From Paracyclopina nana (lineage: Eukaryota > Arthropoda > Copepoda > Cyclopoida > Cyclopettidae), in assembly GCA_019096065.1 (NCBI GenBank), contig JAGUCH010000002.1:6398501-6462500 (forward strand): a stretch of DNA of 64,000 nucleotides. The letters are read 5' to 3'. Each line of letters starts with the position of its first letter. Within the stretch, counting starts at the first letter, position 1. The position numbers and the translations under genes are program-made. Of this stretch, positions 20,666 to 32,109 are shown piece by piece. Below the pieces are notes generated by a model that was given only the letters and a program-made list of their open reading frames with translations, was not told where the DNA came from and did not search any database.

Positions 20666-21725
20666 TTTTGCCGAAAATGTCACATAAATCGCTGATACAG
20701 CACCTACTTATACCATAGTTATGAGTCAATAAAGCCTTATAAATCCCTATATTCATAAGGCTCAAATTCTAGTGGGGCCTTTTGTGGGATTCTAATTCTT
20801 CACATCAACTTGAGGGCTACTTTAACCCAGAAAAAATTGCCCACCCAAAATACATACATATTGTGAAAGCTTATGCTAGGGAGATTTGTTTGGTAGTAAT
20901 TTTAAAATCCTGACCTAGGGCTTGCCATTCCATACAATTTTAAAAAACTTCCAGCGCCAAAAGTATGGACAAAGTAGTATTTTGCGTCTTTTAAAGTACC
21001 CCCACTAAAATTGCACGATCTATCTTTCTTCATTTCATAAGAAAATTGCTAGGATGCTCTGGAATTGAGATATAGCGGTGGCAGTTTTCTTTTTTGTCAA
21101 ATGGCATGAATTCAAAATCTCTCAGAGACCAATCTGACCACAGTATCTCGATTCCAGGGCATCCTGGCATTTTTTTATGAAATGAAGAAAGATAGATCGT
21201 GCAATTTTAGTGGGGGTATTTTAACAGGTAAAATTCGACCAAGTCAATGCTTTCAGCGCTAGAAGTTTTTTAAAATTGTATGTAATGGGAAGCACTAGGC
21301 CAGGATTTTAAAAATGAAAAATTTGGAGAATTTGGAAAAATGTCATTAATTAAAGTTGTAGCTCTGGCAAAATAAAGATTGCCTATGAAAATTGAGCGTA
21401 TTTTAATCATGTACAACAGAGTTATGGCCGAAAAACAAAAAGCGTTCATAAACAAGTACCCTTGGGAGTCCGAATTCGGAAAAAAGTCATAAATTAAAGT
21501 TGTTGCCCTGTCAAAATGAGAGCTACACACAAAAATTCAGTACGTTTGGTTAACTGGGAGCGGAGAAAAATGGAAGTCTGTCATTTGGCTGAAAATTGAA
21601 AATGCCGCAAATAAACATTATGCGGAATGCCAAGATGTGCGCACATACCAAATTTCAGGCGAAAATGTCAAACCACCCTCGAATTAATCCCAAATAACCT
21701 ACATAGTGCCGATATACACAGCCCC
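20666..21725. mobile_element. Central spacer containing foldback element 2
   Basis: A 1,060-bp spacer between the arms. Its core, about 20880-21330, is itself palindromic (centre near 21107; CCCACTAAAATTGCACGATC pairs with its complement at 21195-21214). It shares ATCCTGRCCTAG, GAAAGCTTATG and GGGCTACTTTAACCCA blocks with foldback element 1 at 9796-11204, so the two belong to one family. From 21330 to 21725 I see AT-rich sequence without a gene. Confidence 0.65.
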
Positions 21726-22554
21726 TTTATAAGGGAGCCCCAAAATACGGCATTATGACATTTCATCATGCTCGACAGCTAATGTTACATATTGTAAAAA
21801 CTTACCTTGATTCTGCAATTACATATGAACAGGCATCGTGTGAGACCTTTCATTTTGCAATTAGACAAACTTCTCCGATGTCAGTAATGCCACATGAATC
21901 TCAAGATTCATACCCGTTTGATGAGAACTGAGAAAATCATGCTAGCGACTCAGTTTTGTGTTATTTTAACTGCGGTCATGGCTGGTATGCATAAAAAACA
22001 TATGTTCCACCTTTCAGTTAACTTGATCGAGAGCCGTGATGGGAAATGTAATTTTTAAAAAAAAATTTTTCATTGCTAAAAATGTTGTTTCAAATATAAA
22101 TCTCTATATTCTTACCTTATTTTTTACTGTGTTATAATAATTTTTTTTTTAAAATTTCATTTTTTTTCTTGTCCCTTATAAGTGCGGTAAGACTCGCTTA
22201 TAAAAATAGCGAATCATACTGCACTTATAAGGGACAAGAAAAAAAATGAAGTTTTAAAAAAGCGTTCCTTAAAAACTGTCCCTTATAATCTCCTATAAGT
22301 AGCGCTACTTATAGGAGATTATGAGGGACAGTTTTTCATAAAATGCAGCTCTAGGCACTGCCCAACGCGTCGACGTAGATATGGTAGCATTCATTTTAAG
22401 CATAAGTATTCTTATTTATTCTCAGTTATTCTTTTATCACAAGAATTTTGTTTAGCAATTAAAAAAAAGCTACTTTTTGGTCCAAAAATTATTACTATTA
22501 CCAGTATTCTTCTATCACAGGAAGCGTCGACTAGCGCTATTTGAGCCACCTTCC

Positions 22555-25500
22555 TTACTCGCCATTGTCAATAGAGGAAGCGTCGGTCGTTGACTCGTCG
22601 TCGTCCTCCTCCTCTTCCTCCTCTTCTTCGTCGTCGTCATCCTCCGCCTGAGACACCTTTTTGCCTCTCTTTTGGCCTTTCTTTGCCGGGGCCTTCTTCT
22701 TCTTGGCCTGTGATGCAGCCGCAACTTTCTTCAACGATTCCTTTGCCGTCAGCCTGGCGCTTGATTTACGAGCCTAAGAAAGAAAGGTAATGAAGGGGTA
22801 TGGCTTTTTTTTTAGGTAAAGGACTCACAGGAGGCTTTGCTTCTTCGGCGCTGTCGGACTCTTCGCTGGAGGTGTCAAAAAGAGCCTTTTTTGACTGCTT
22901 CTTCCTACAAAGATATGTGTTGTGTATGATGTTTTTTAAAAAAATGTTGCAAAGTTGCACTGTCATAACTGGCTTATAAATCGCTATTTCCATAAGAGAG
23001 ACATATGATATCATGAGCACTTACTTATCGCTACTTTCTCTTTTGGCTGGCGACTGCTTCCTCCTCTTTTTTGGGCTCTCGCCATTGCTGCTGTCCTTCT
23101 CGTCTTGCACTCGTTTCTTTGAAGGCTTTGCCAGATTAATGACCAGCTCCAGGTCATCGCTGCTGTCCTGGTTGCGTCCTAAGACAGAAGCTCTCGGTCC
23201 CGTTTCAGCTTCTTTTCGTCTGCGCTCACGGTCTTTCTTCTCAGCAGCGGCTGCCTTCTTTTCTGCCTTCTCTCTGTTTGCAAGCTCCTCAGGGTCATCT
23301 CTAAAATCCGTTTCGTCACGAGCAATGAATCGCTCCTTGAACGTTTGCGTGTCCACGATTTCGGCCTCCCAAACGTGGTAATCTTCTTCAAACTATCAAA
23401 ATAATTAGTGTGAATTACAGCACACTGTGCAATGTCTAAGGTAGCATCAACTTACATGAGGCACATGTCTGACGAAGCTGTCAAAAGAGATCGTGGATCG
23501 GTCTCGCTCCAAAATTTCACAAATTGTGAAGATGCACTCCACAGCATCCCTAGCCGTGCGCAAGTTTTTCGTGGAACGACTGACCATTAGGCGGAACTTT
23601 TCCTGGCCTTCAAGAATCGTCTTTTTGGCGTCAGGGCGCATCATAGCGAACTTTTTGAAGTCCTCTCAAGTTATTTTTGTCGCGATGTACTCGTCTCTCG
23701 TTGGAATTCGCGAGTTAGAGATGTGCTAAGGACATATGTTTTTTTAAAACTTTCAAAGTAACACTGACGCCTATAACTGCCTTATAAATCGCTATTTTCT
23801 TAAGAAAGTCATAAGCTTCTTTAAATAAACTTACAGCCATATCCATCCTGAACGCCAAATCGCAGTCATACATGGCACCAGCAGCTTCCTCTGGCGTCTT
23901 CGAGTACTTGATTGCGTCATCCTGCATCCTCTTTCGGTCAGCACTCAATCGCCGGCGGATGAACTCCTTAACGGTCTCCATGTTGACTTGGACAAGCTCC
24001 TCGGCAGACTTGTCGTTCTTCTTCATCTTGCTGTAGATGCTCAACAGCAAAGTGTTGAACAGTTTCAGCAAGAAAGGATGGAGGGCACGCTTTGGCCATT
24101 CCATTAAGACTTGTCCACTGCAATAAAAAACAATGGCATATAAGAAAATGAGTCTCAGTACGATCAGTTTATGCAATTACCTCGATTTTTCTCCTAGCAC
24201 TTGATGGCCCGACGCGAGTTGACTGTACATCTTAGAGATGACAACGGCTGCAACGTCTTTTGCCAAGTTTTTCATGGGGATGCCATTGACATGTGGAGTC
24301 ATCATGTCCGTGAGCAGCATCTTGATGATGTTGCATGACAACAAAACATCGTGAGCAGGGGTCAAGATGTTGAAGGGGAGGAATCCTTCAAGCATCAGGC
24401 ATGCATGTTGCATCCTTGCCTCCCTCGTTGTGCCCATTTTTTGAACGTCAACTTGCATTCTCTGTTGGCCAGCAATGATCAAGTTCATTTTGGCCGTCGT
24501 CTCGACATTGGCCTTTGCGGTTTTCTGAGTGAGAAATGTGCATATTTTTAAAAAGAAACATTAACCTTACAACGCTTTATAACTGGCTTATAAAACGGTG
24601 TTATCTTAAGGCATTGATTACTGTACTTACATTAATGACATTTGCGCTAGTCTTGTGCGCATCCATAGTGAATTTGGTCAAGGTGTCCAAGCCGTTGCGG
24701 ATGTCAAGGATGTGACCACGCATACTATTCAATTGACCATCGCTGACCGCTCCTTTTCCCTTTGATGGCTGCTTGTCCCATTGCTCGAAGAAGTACTTGA
24801 CAAACCTCCTGAAGAAATCATCGAGAGTTATGCCGGCGCCGTCCTTTGTCATCAAGACAATGGACTCATTGTCGTCGTCCTTATCGGTCTTCCTCTTGCG
24901 TGCCAAGCGGGAAGGAGGCTGACTACGACCTGACGACTTTGGCTGATCAAATTCAGGAATGTCGTCCTCTCCCTCGTCCTTGTCTTTTGCGGCCGGCTTC
25001 TTGCGCTTCAGGACTGATGACAGCGTCGGTGGGTCAACAATGGGAGCAGGACTTGGCAATTCCTCCTCAATGGCCTCTGTAGCAGCAACGGCTTGCTCTA
25101 CATCATCGTCTAACAGAAGGAACGAGTAAAAGTTAGTCATAACTCAGTAAAAACTTATGCAGATTGTACCTTTGGATGGCGATGGACGATGGGCTTCTTC
25201 GTCAGGCAAATCGGGCAATCGAGGCACATTCTTGTCCTTCTTCTTCTTGTCGTCCATGTTCTTCTCGGCCTCAGCAGCTTTTGGAGTCGAAGTTGCAATT
25301 GCAGGCGTCTCTTCTTCTTCTTGGCTCGCAAATTTGGACCGAATAGTCTCAGCTGCGGCTTTCTTTGAGGCTCTTGATGGCCTTGCAGTGACTGGCTGGC
25401 TGCTCGGAAGACTTTCGTCAGGCTCAAAGTCTGGAGCGTGGATGAGCGTCATTATTGGAGATGTCTCCTCAGCAACTGACGCACTCTTCTTTGGAGTGGA

Positions 25501-26286
25501 CTTAACGGGCGACGTCCTCACAGTGAACTCTGTGGGATTCGGATCGATTGATGGCCCAGGGGATGGTGCGACCGTGTCGTCCTGCAATGTAGGTAATAAT
25601 AAGTATTAGTACTTTTTTTAAAAATTTCCTAAGTTTCGTTGACGCCTATAAGTAGGGTATAAATCTCTAAAGACATAAGCGATTCATACTTACATCTGAC
25701 TCTGTACTCGTGATTTTGGTAATTGTACCCTCCTTCTTGCGAGTATTGATCGCCCCCCAAAAACGGTACACGAATTGTTCCATTGGATCCTCACGGTAAG
25801 GAAAGTCGTACTTGGGGACGACGCGCTCGGGGTAGTGGTTCACGAACTTCTTGTAGAACAACTCACGCTCATCCTTATTCAGAAGGTGCTTGCAAAAACG
25901 TGAGTTGACCTCCGTCAACACGCTGCGCAGCTGGGGAGCGCTAACACCTGAAAAAGAATTGGCCGTGTGATGCATTGCCTTACGTATTCACTATAAACGA
26001 GTATGAATTACTTACGTTCATGGACCCGAGCAAACAAATAGACGGGAACCTCGCCAACTTGGCCTCGATGCTCCATTCCTTTACTTGATCGATGGCTAAT
26101 TTTAAGGCGGTGAACGGGATTGAAGCCGAAAATGTCCGTCCACGTTCGATCCACAAAATCCAGGTCTTTCACCTCCACATCGTAGAAAGGCTTCATGGGG
26201 TTTGACTTATCGAAGATGATAAGCCTATCGTAAGTCCCTTTCTTCGGTAATTCGCTCTCGGAAAACGTTTTTTCCAAATCCGCCAT
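22555..26286 (-). pseudogene. Accessory gene, right copy, with premature stop in exon 7
   Basis: Mirror copy of 16107..19836 with the same ten exons. A single C-to-T change turns the CGA codon of the left copy (18724-18726) into TGA at 23666-23668. This truncates the predicted protein after about 700 of 991 residues. Two further one-base insertions fall harmlessly in introns 4 and 9. The mutated site is a CpG, the usual target of methyl-cytosine deamination. Everything downstream is otherwise intact, so the inactivation is very recent, or it is a base-call error. Confidence 0.75.
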
Positions 26287-26595
26287 TTTTGCGGCAACGT
26301 CTTCAATGGCGTCGCTTCTGAGAATGAGGGCCCCTCACTTCTTATCGCGCCAAGCGCTGTGATTGGCTGTTGGCCGCGCTCCTACCTGTCGGCTGAATGG
26401 GCGGTTGATGGCTGGGCAGCACATGTTGGCCGGCAGGACACGGAAGTCGGCATGGGCCACAGTCGTCCCCAGGCAGGTAGCGCAACTAGCCGGGCCAGGC
26501 CAATGCATCAGTTAGACGGCGTAAACAATTAGCAGTTGACCAAATTCAACTCGCATGCAATTTAAACACATTATCAATCAAAATTGATAAGTGTT
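26287..26595. promoter_or_regulatory. Shared divergent promoter of the two element genes (right arm)
   Basis: Mirror of 15798..16106. The CCAAT box appears as ATTGG near 26362. I noticed no difference between the two copies. Confidence 0.55.
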
Positions 26596-29500
26596 ATGGG
26601 AAGGGTGACATCCAAACGTAAGGAAGACGCTGGACCACAAAGCCGTATTCGTGCTATTTGTGCCACATACAATGTCAGCGCTGATGTCGATGTACCGAAA
26701 CAGCCGGACCGTACTTCATACGAACGTCGAAAGAGATATTTGCGTAATAAACGCACGGCCGAGCTTTTAGAGGCCGAACTTCATGGCAACTCATCAATGC
26801 AATTTCGAGCACTTGCCAAAATGAGCGATGACAAAGGTCCTCGTATTGATGAGCGAGCTCTTAGCTCATTCAGATGCACTGAGAAGGCTAGCGAGGAAGT
26901 GATCGTTGATCCGTGCATTGACCCACAGCCTGGAACAAGTGGCACATCAAGATTTGAGAAAAAGGTAAATCTCTTCATTCCCACATATGCAACAGTTATA
27001 ATATAAGCGTTTCATAACCGAGTTATATGTGAGACATTGAAGATACATTTTGTCTTATAGATTGCGTCCGACAATCAAGAGACGCTGGATATGACACTCA
27101 ACTATTGTGGCCAAACACTTGAGGATCCTGGGAATTGGAATGATGAAGAAGAAGAGAGCCAAATATTCCACGGAAGGCAGACAAAACGTAATTTCGAGGA
27201 AACAGACGTTGTGCCATCATCACCAGAACCACTTAGAACTAAGAAGCCTAGAATAACAGACAGAGAGAGCGACCACGAACAACTGGAAGGTGTCAGCAGG
27301 CATCGTTTCAGGACGACATCAGTTTCATCCGTGGAAACTGACAGCGATGTGTGTGAACAGGACTTGATGACACAGAACTTTAAAGCAGCTGAAGAGTATG
27401 AAGAGATGGTTGAGCATGACTTCTTTGTTGAGACGGCATTCGAATACGAAATGAAGGAAGCCACTAAATTCGACTACGACTCTTTATCAGCTAGAGAAAG
27501 TGAGGTAAGATTCATATAACTGCCATATAACTTAAGCGATTTATACCCTACTTATAAGGGTCAAAAAAAGAACCGAACAAAAAAAATCGAAATAACAATT
27601 TCAGGTATCTAATGACGATGACGAAATGACAGACAATATTAATGAGGGTGACTTCCCTCAAATGATTGTTGATGGCTGTTGCATTTCGGCTGATGGCAAG
27701 TACTTATATGCTGACCCACGTAAGGGTAAATTGCAAACTAAGTACGACCAAGCAGAGTTCGCTCGATTTATGGACTCAATAAAGGATTTGGATAGGAATG
27801 AGGCAGTGCCAAAGATTGAAAACTACTTCATGATAGCCGCAGCAAGCCTTCACTTGAACGAAACCCAGGCAGATGCCTGGTGGGCATGGATCTGTGCGAG
27901 TAATCGTGAAAAGTATGGCAAAATGCCATGCTACAAAACTGTGCGCAAGAAATACTACAAGAAGTTGCCGCCCATCAAAATCGATATACTCTTGAAGAAT
28001 CGCGAGACAAAGGAATTCGTTGTAATCGATAATGTCAATGAATTCCCCAGGAAATTGTACAAGGCTTACAAGTTCGAAACTTTGGACGAGTGGACATTCC
28101 ATTCTGTTAAGGAGCTTTATGACTTCCATAGGCTCATTCACAACATTACAGATGACACACCAGTGGCATATGACTTGAGTGTTGATGGAATTCCTGTTAC
28201 CGTGTCAGGCATTGACAAAGTCAACGTTTGCTGCATCAGATTTGAGCTCTGCCGACTGATATATGTATTAGCTATGCACAAGACAAGGTATGAATTACTT
28301 ATGTATTTAGCGACTTTTAAGGCGTTCATAAGAGTGCAGTTTTTAAAAGATCAAAAAAATATATATGTCGTTTCTTTCGGCAGATACGGAACTTACAAGA
28401 AAACGACGAATCTCTTGGAGCCACTATTGGTGGCTGCAGCCGATGACGGATTCACTCTATGCCGATGCCTTTGCGACGCGCCGATGAGAGCTGAAATGCT
28501 CAACATGAAGGGCCACTCAGGGTTTTGTTCATGTTCCAAGTGCGAGATCATCGGCACTACTGATGCTTCCGCCACCAAAAAGAAGGTGCTTTTCCCTGCA
28601 TACATGGCAGCAGACCAGGAAAAGCGGACACATGAAAGATGGATGGAAATACTAGCTAAGATTGAGGACGCAAAAGCAAACAACGTTAAGTTGACCGATG
28701 AGGTGACAAAAGGAATCAAAGGTCCGTCCATTCTTTTAAAAATTCCAAACTTTGACATTGTGAAAGATGTTCCGTTGGAACCACTTCACCTGCTGTTCCT
28801 TGGATGCACAAGAGGCCTGATGAAGCGGATGCTTAACATCAGAGCTGGCGCTGGCGAGCTTCCTGAGAGAATCATGAAAATACTAAGAAAGTAAGCATAA
28901 ATTTCTTATGATAACAGCGATTCATAATCCACTTATAAGAGTGACATTTTTATTTTGCCAAAAAAATATAAGTTACATTACCGAACCTTTCAGGTTTGAC
29001 GACACTTGGACCAAAGTCAACCTTCCGTCAGAATTTTCACGGAAGCCCCGAGAATTGACCAAGTGCTTCAGAAATCTCAAAGGCGAAGAGTTTTGCGCAA
29101 TTGTGACTTGTGGATTCATTCAATTTGCAGATGCCTTCGAAGGCGATCAGTACATTGATGAAAGAAGGATGTTTCTACGTTTCGCTTTCATCATAAATGC
29201 TGCATTGAAGGATGACAAGCTGTGGGTGTACTGCCAAAAGTATGTCGACCTTCAGAAGCTACTGAACGCATTCTGCAAATGGCTTGACATCTACGACATT
29301 GACATGACCTCCTACAATTGGCATGCATTTTCGCACCTTGTGGAGACTCGAGTTGACTTTTCTCTGGATGACATTAGTACAGAGAACTACGAGGGCCACT
29401 ACGGATACATGATGTCTTTTCTTGTCAATAATACGCAGAGTTACTGCAAGAGTGTCATGCTGAAAGCTAACCTGTTGAACATGCGTGAGCATTACTGCAA

Positions 29501-29813
29501 AAAAACGGTCAGGATTAGCACTACCAAAGGCAAACGCGACGGGGACGACTCCATCATTTTGGCGAATGATATGATGTTCTATGAAATTCAAGAAGAAGAC
29601 GAGGTCAGCTATAAATGTCACGCAATTAAGACATCCAAATTTACGCACCCAGAAGCAACTGATTTGAACTTTGATGCAATCCTGGTACGAAGGTTCAAGT
29701 ATGTCCTTCATAGCGATGCACTCATTGATATTCCGAAACCTCACGTTCGTGCAAAGGGTGTCATTCATGGCGATATTATTTATTGCTTATCATTCCCGGC
29801 TTTGTTTGTGTGA
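26596..29813 (+). CDS. Tnp2/EnSpm-like transposase, right copy
   Basis: Exons 26596-26964, 27061-27504, 27605-28287, 28384-28890 and 28994-29813, giving 940 aa with an intact frame. It has Arg (CGT) where the left copy has Cys (TGT) in the segment before ...EKYGKMPCYK. Since CGT is the CpG form, the right copy is probably ancestral at this site. Stop TGA at 29811-29813, followed at once by TAATAAA, a likely polyadenylation signal. Confidence 0.8.
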
Positions 29814-31187
29814 AGTAATAAAAGTCTTATGATATAAGCGTTTCATTACCTACTTATATGGGACCAAAAAGTTGGCTAAGTTTTAAAAAAACATGTTTAA
29901 ATGACAACGACTGTGTTATAACTAACGGCAACTACCAACAAAAACTGCTGAAATGGCAGCGTCAGTCATATTTTAAATTTGCTTGCTTTGACAATGAGAT
30001 GATGGAATTATGAAAAGTCATATTTGCAATGAACATGGAAAGGATGAATATGTTAGGACAAGTATCACAAAATGCAATACTCATGTCCTCCTTTGTCCAG
30101 ATGCAGTTAGTGAGATGGTAATCGAATAACTGATCTATGTTACATTTCCAATCTTTGCAAAACTAAACTGTAATCTTAGCGTAGTTGCCGCAAAAATAAA
30201 GACATAAGTATCTAATAACATTATTGTGTCATAAGCTGCTTATGAAAGTATGATTTTGATGATGATTTTTTTGAAAAAAGGGAGAAAAAGAAGTAGCCAA
30301 TATTTCCTTACATCGCCAAATGCAGTTCTATTACCTATTCAAGCCTAAGTAGTGCACATATAACATATAAGTACAAAATGTTAATGACGCTTATAAATCT
30401 CTAATTCTTACATGCAGGTGTTATACGAGAAGCAAATTTCAATAAGAAGTAATTGAAAGTGAAATTTCTCTCTACTAGCAGTCTACCACAACTAAATTGA
30501 AACAAAAAAAACAATTAAAAGTGCTTGATTAATGTAAATTCAAAAAACCGTTCCTTTGACGAAATTTATATGACACAATAAGGGTCTTATAAGGGAGCAG
30601 ATAAGTCAAAAAATGTCGATTTACTTAAATTTTTCATTAAACATATGTCTATTATTTTTACATATATTGACTCTCCAATGACAAAGCAAGCATTTAAACC
30701 TATTTTTTCATTAAAATTAACAAGTTTGTTTTTCATCAGGGATTTATACCATAGTTATCATGGAGTTTTCTAGTGGGGTTAGTGTCACTGAAAGCTTTCT
30801 GGAAATGTTGTGGACCATTTGGAGGGTCTACCCTAGGGGGTTCACTGTGCCCAAGGGTTTTGCCGGTGGACCTCTAGGAGTGGAGATATGGGCCCCCAAA
30901 GTTTTGTGAAATTCTTACTTTGTAAAACCTTGGACCTCCCTGGTGCCCATATTAAACAACATTTAGGAACTCGTTTTTTGTGCAATGTTAGACCCCCTTA
31001 GGGTCTCTCTAGAAATGGCATAAAAGTTGGCATCATGAATGACCACTGTGCTCGAAGGGGCAAATCATGATTTTTTGGGGGTAACTTTGGAGCAAAATTG
31101 AGGAACCTTCCCCCGGATGAATTTATTTTACTTTTTGCACAGTCAGCCAAAGGTTAGTGCTTTCAAATAAAAGAAAAAAAAAAAAAA
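29814..31187. other. Outer non-coding flank of the right arm and terminal poly-A
   Basis: Mirror of 11206..12579. A copy of the intron-type motif follows the transposase stop (GTCTTATGATATAAGCGTTT, then CTACTTATATGGGAC at about 29823-29866), outside any intron. Terminal poly-A at 31174-31187. No gene. Confidence 0.5.
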
Positions 31188-31333
31188 CGACCCTCTTTTG
31201 TTTGGAGCCAGATATTGTCCATCAAAGTTTTGCTTATTTTAGCCAATATAAGTTTGTTTAACAAACTTCAGATTTATGACCTGAAATAGAAATTTTATTA
31301 TAATTATGAAATGTTGTGAACACTTTTTGGGAG

Positions 31334-31963
31334 TTACCAATGACAAGATCCAAATTGGTTGAGGGCTGGGTTGCTGTGTGGGTTGTACAACGGTGTGGTA
31401 GTGGCTTTGATACCCAGGGTAGTGCACACCTCACGCATTAATTGGGCTGTGAAATGCGTCCCCTGGTCAGTGTGCAGTCGCTCTGGAAGACCAAACCGGG
31501 GAATGATTTCTGTGGTGAGGAATCTGACTGCGGTGTCTGCATCATTTGATCGGCAAGGAAAGGCCTTGATCCACTTGGTGTAATAGGTTTGCATAGACCC
31601 CCCAAGGGTGACACGCTTGCCCCGCACGCTGGTGAAATAACTAGTTGAGGTTTTTACTTGACCCATCCGTATATTTACTGACTCTGTACAATTGTTTCCA
31701 CCGGGACGGTGCACACCTCGCCCACCTGTCGAGCCCAACAGCCTCTGCCTCGGCATAGCAGGTCGCACTGGGGAGATCGGTGGCCCTCCAGGTTGCCGAG
31801 CTAGCACATCAACTTGGGCCTGCAGGTTCTTGTAGATGTTGTCCTGCTCCTTGAAGAGAGCCTCCCGCAGTCGTTGCCGAAACCCTGCGCGGGACTCCCT
31901 TGGGGCGTCGGGTCCCTCATTGTCTGCAGAGCCCGCAGCGGCTGTCGTAGCGTACTTGGGCAC
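31334..31963 (-). pseudogene. Retroelement integrase core fragment fused to a foreign N-terminal segment
   Basis: A 209-codon frame. The last 80 residues carry the retroviral integrase core: YYTKWIKAFPCR, then FGLPERLHTDQGTHF with the second catalytic Asp, and the TTPLYNPHSN motif. The third catalytic region (E) is cut off. The first half (QRLREALFKEQDNIYKNLQA) is unrelated to integrase and may be the cytoplasmic tail of the upstream glycoprotein. Position after env rather than before it is not canonical for Ty3/gypsy. Confidence 0.7.
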
Positions 31964-32109
31964 GGCATTGTCATCATCTTAGCTGCCCAGGTCAGCCAAG
32001 GGAAAAGCCTGGGCGGTCCCACCCCCAGGGTGGCATTGCCCTCGCCCTTTGGCCTGGTCCTGGTCATCCTCTGCGCCGGGGAAGAGTATCTGGTCTTGGC
32101 CCAGGTTTG

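Larger units (their letters stand above)
21726..31177 (-). repeat. Right arm of giant inverted repeat
   Basis: Reverse complement of 11206..20665 with only about six differences noticed by eye. Its outer end runs into a 14-nt poly-A stretch (31174-31187), after which retroelement-related sequence begins. Confidence 0.93.

Noticed and set aside
21270-21530. 86-codon minus-strand frame in the spacer
   Set aside because: It overlaps the foldback arm, its composition is poor and it has no partner exon.
15387-28758. Mirrored open frames opposite the transposase and accessory genes in both arms
   Set aside because: They are antisense shadows; the spliced genes account for the sequence with consistent phases.
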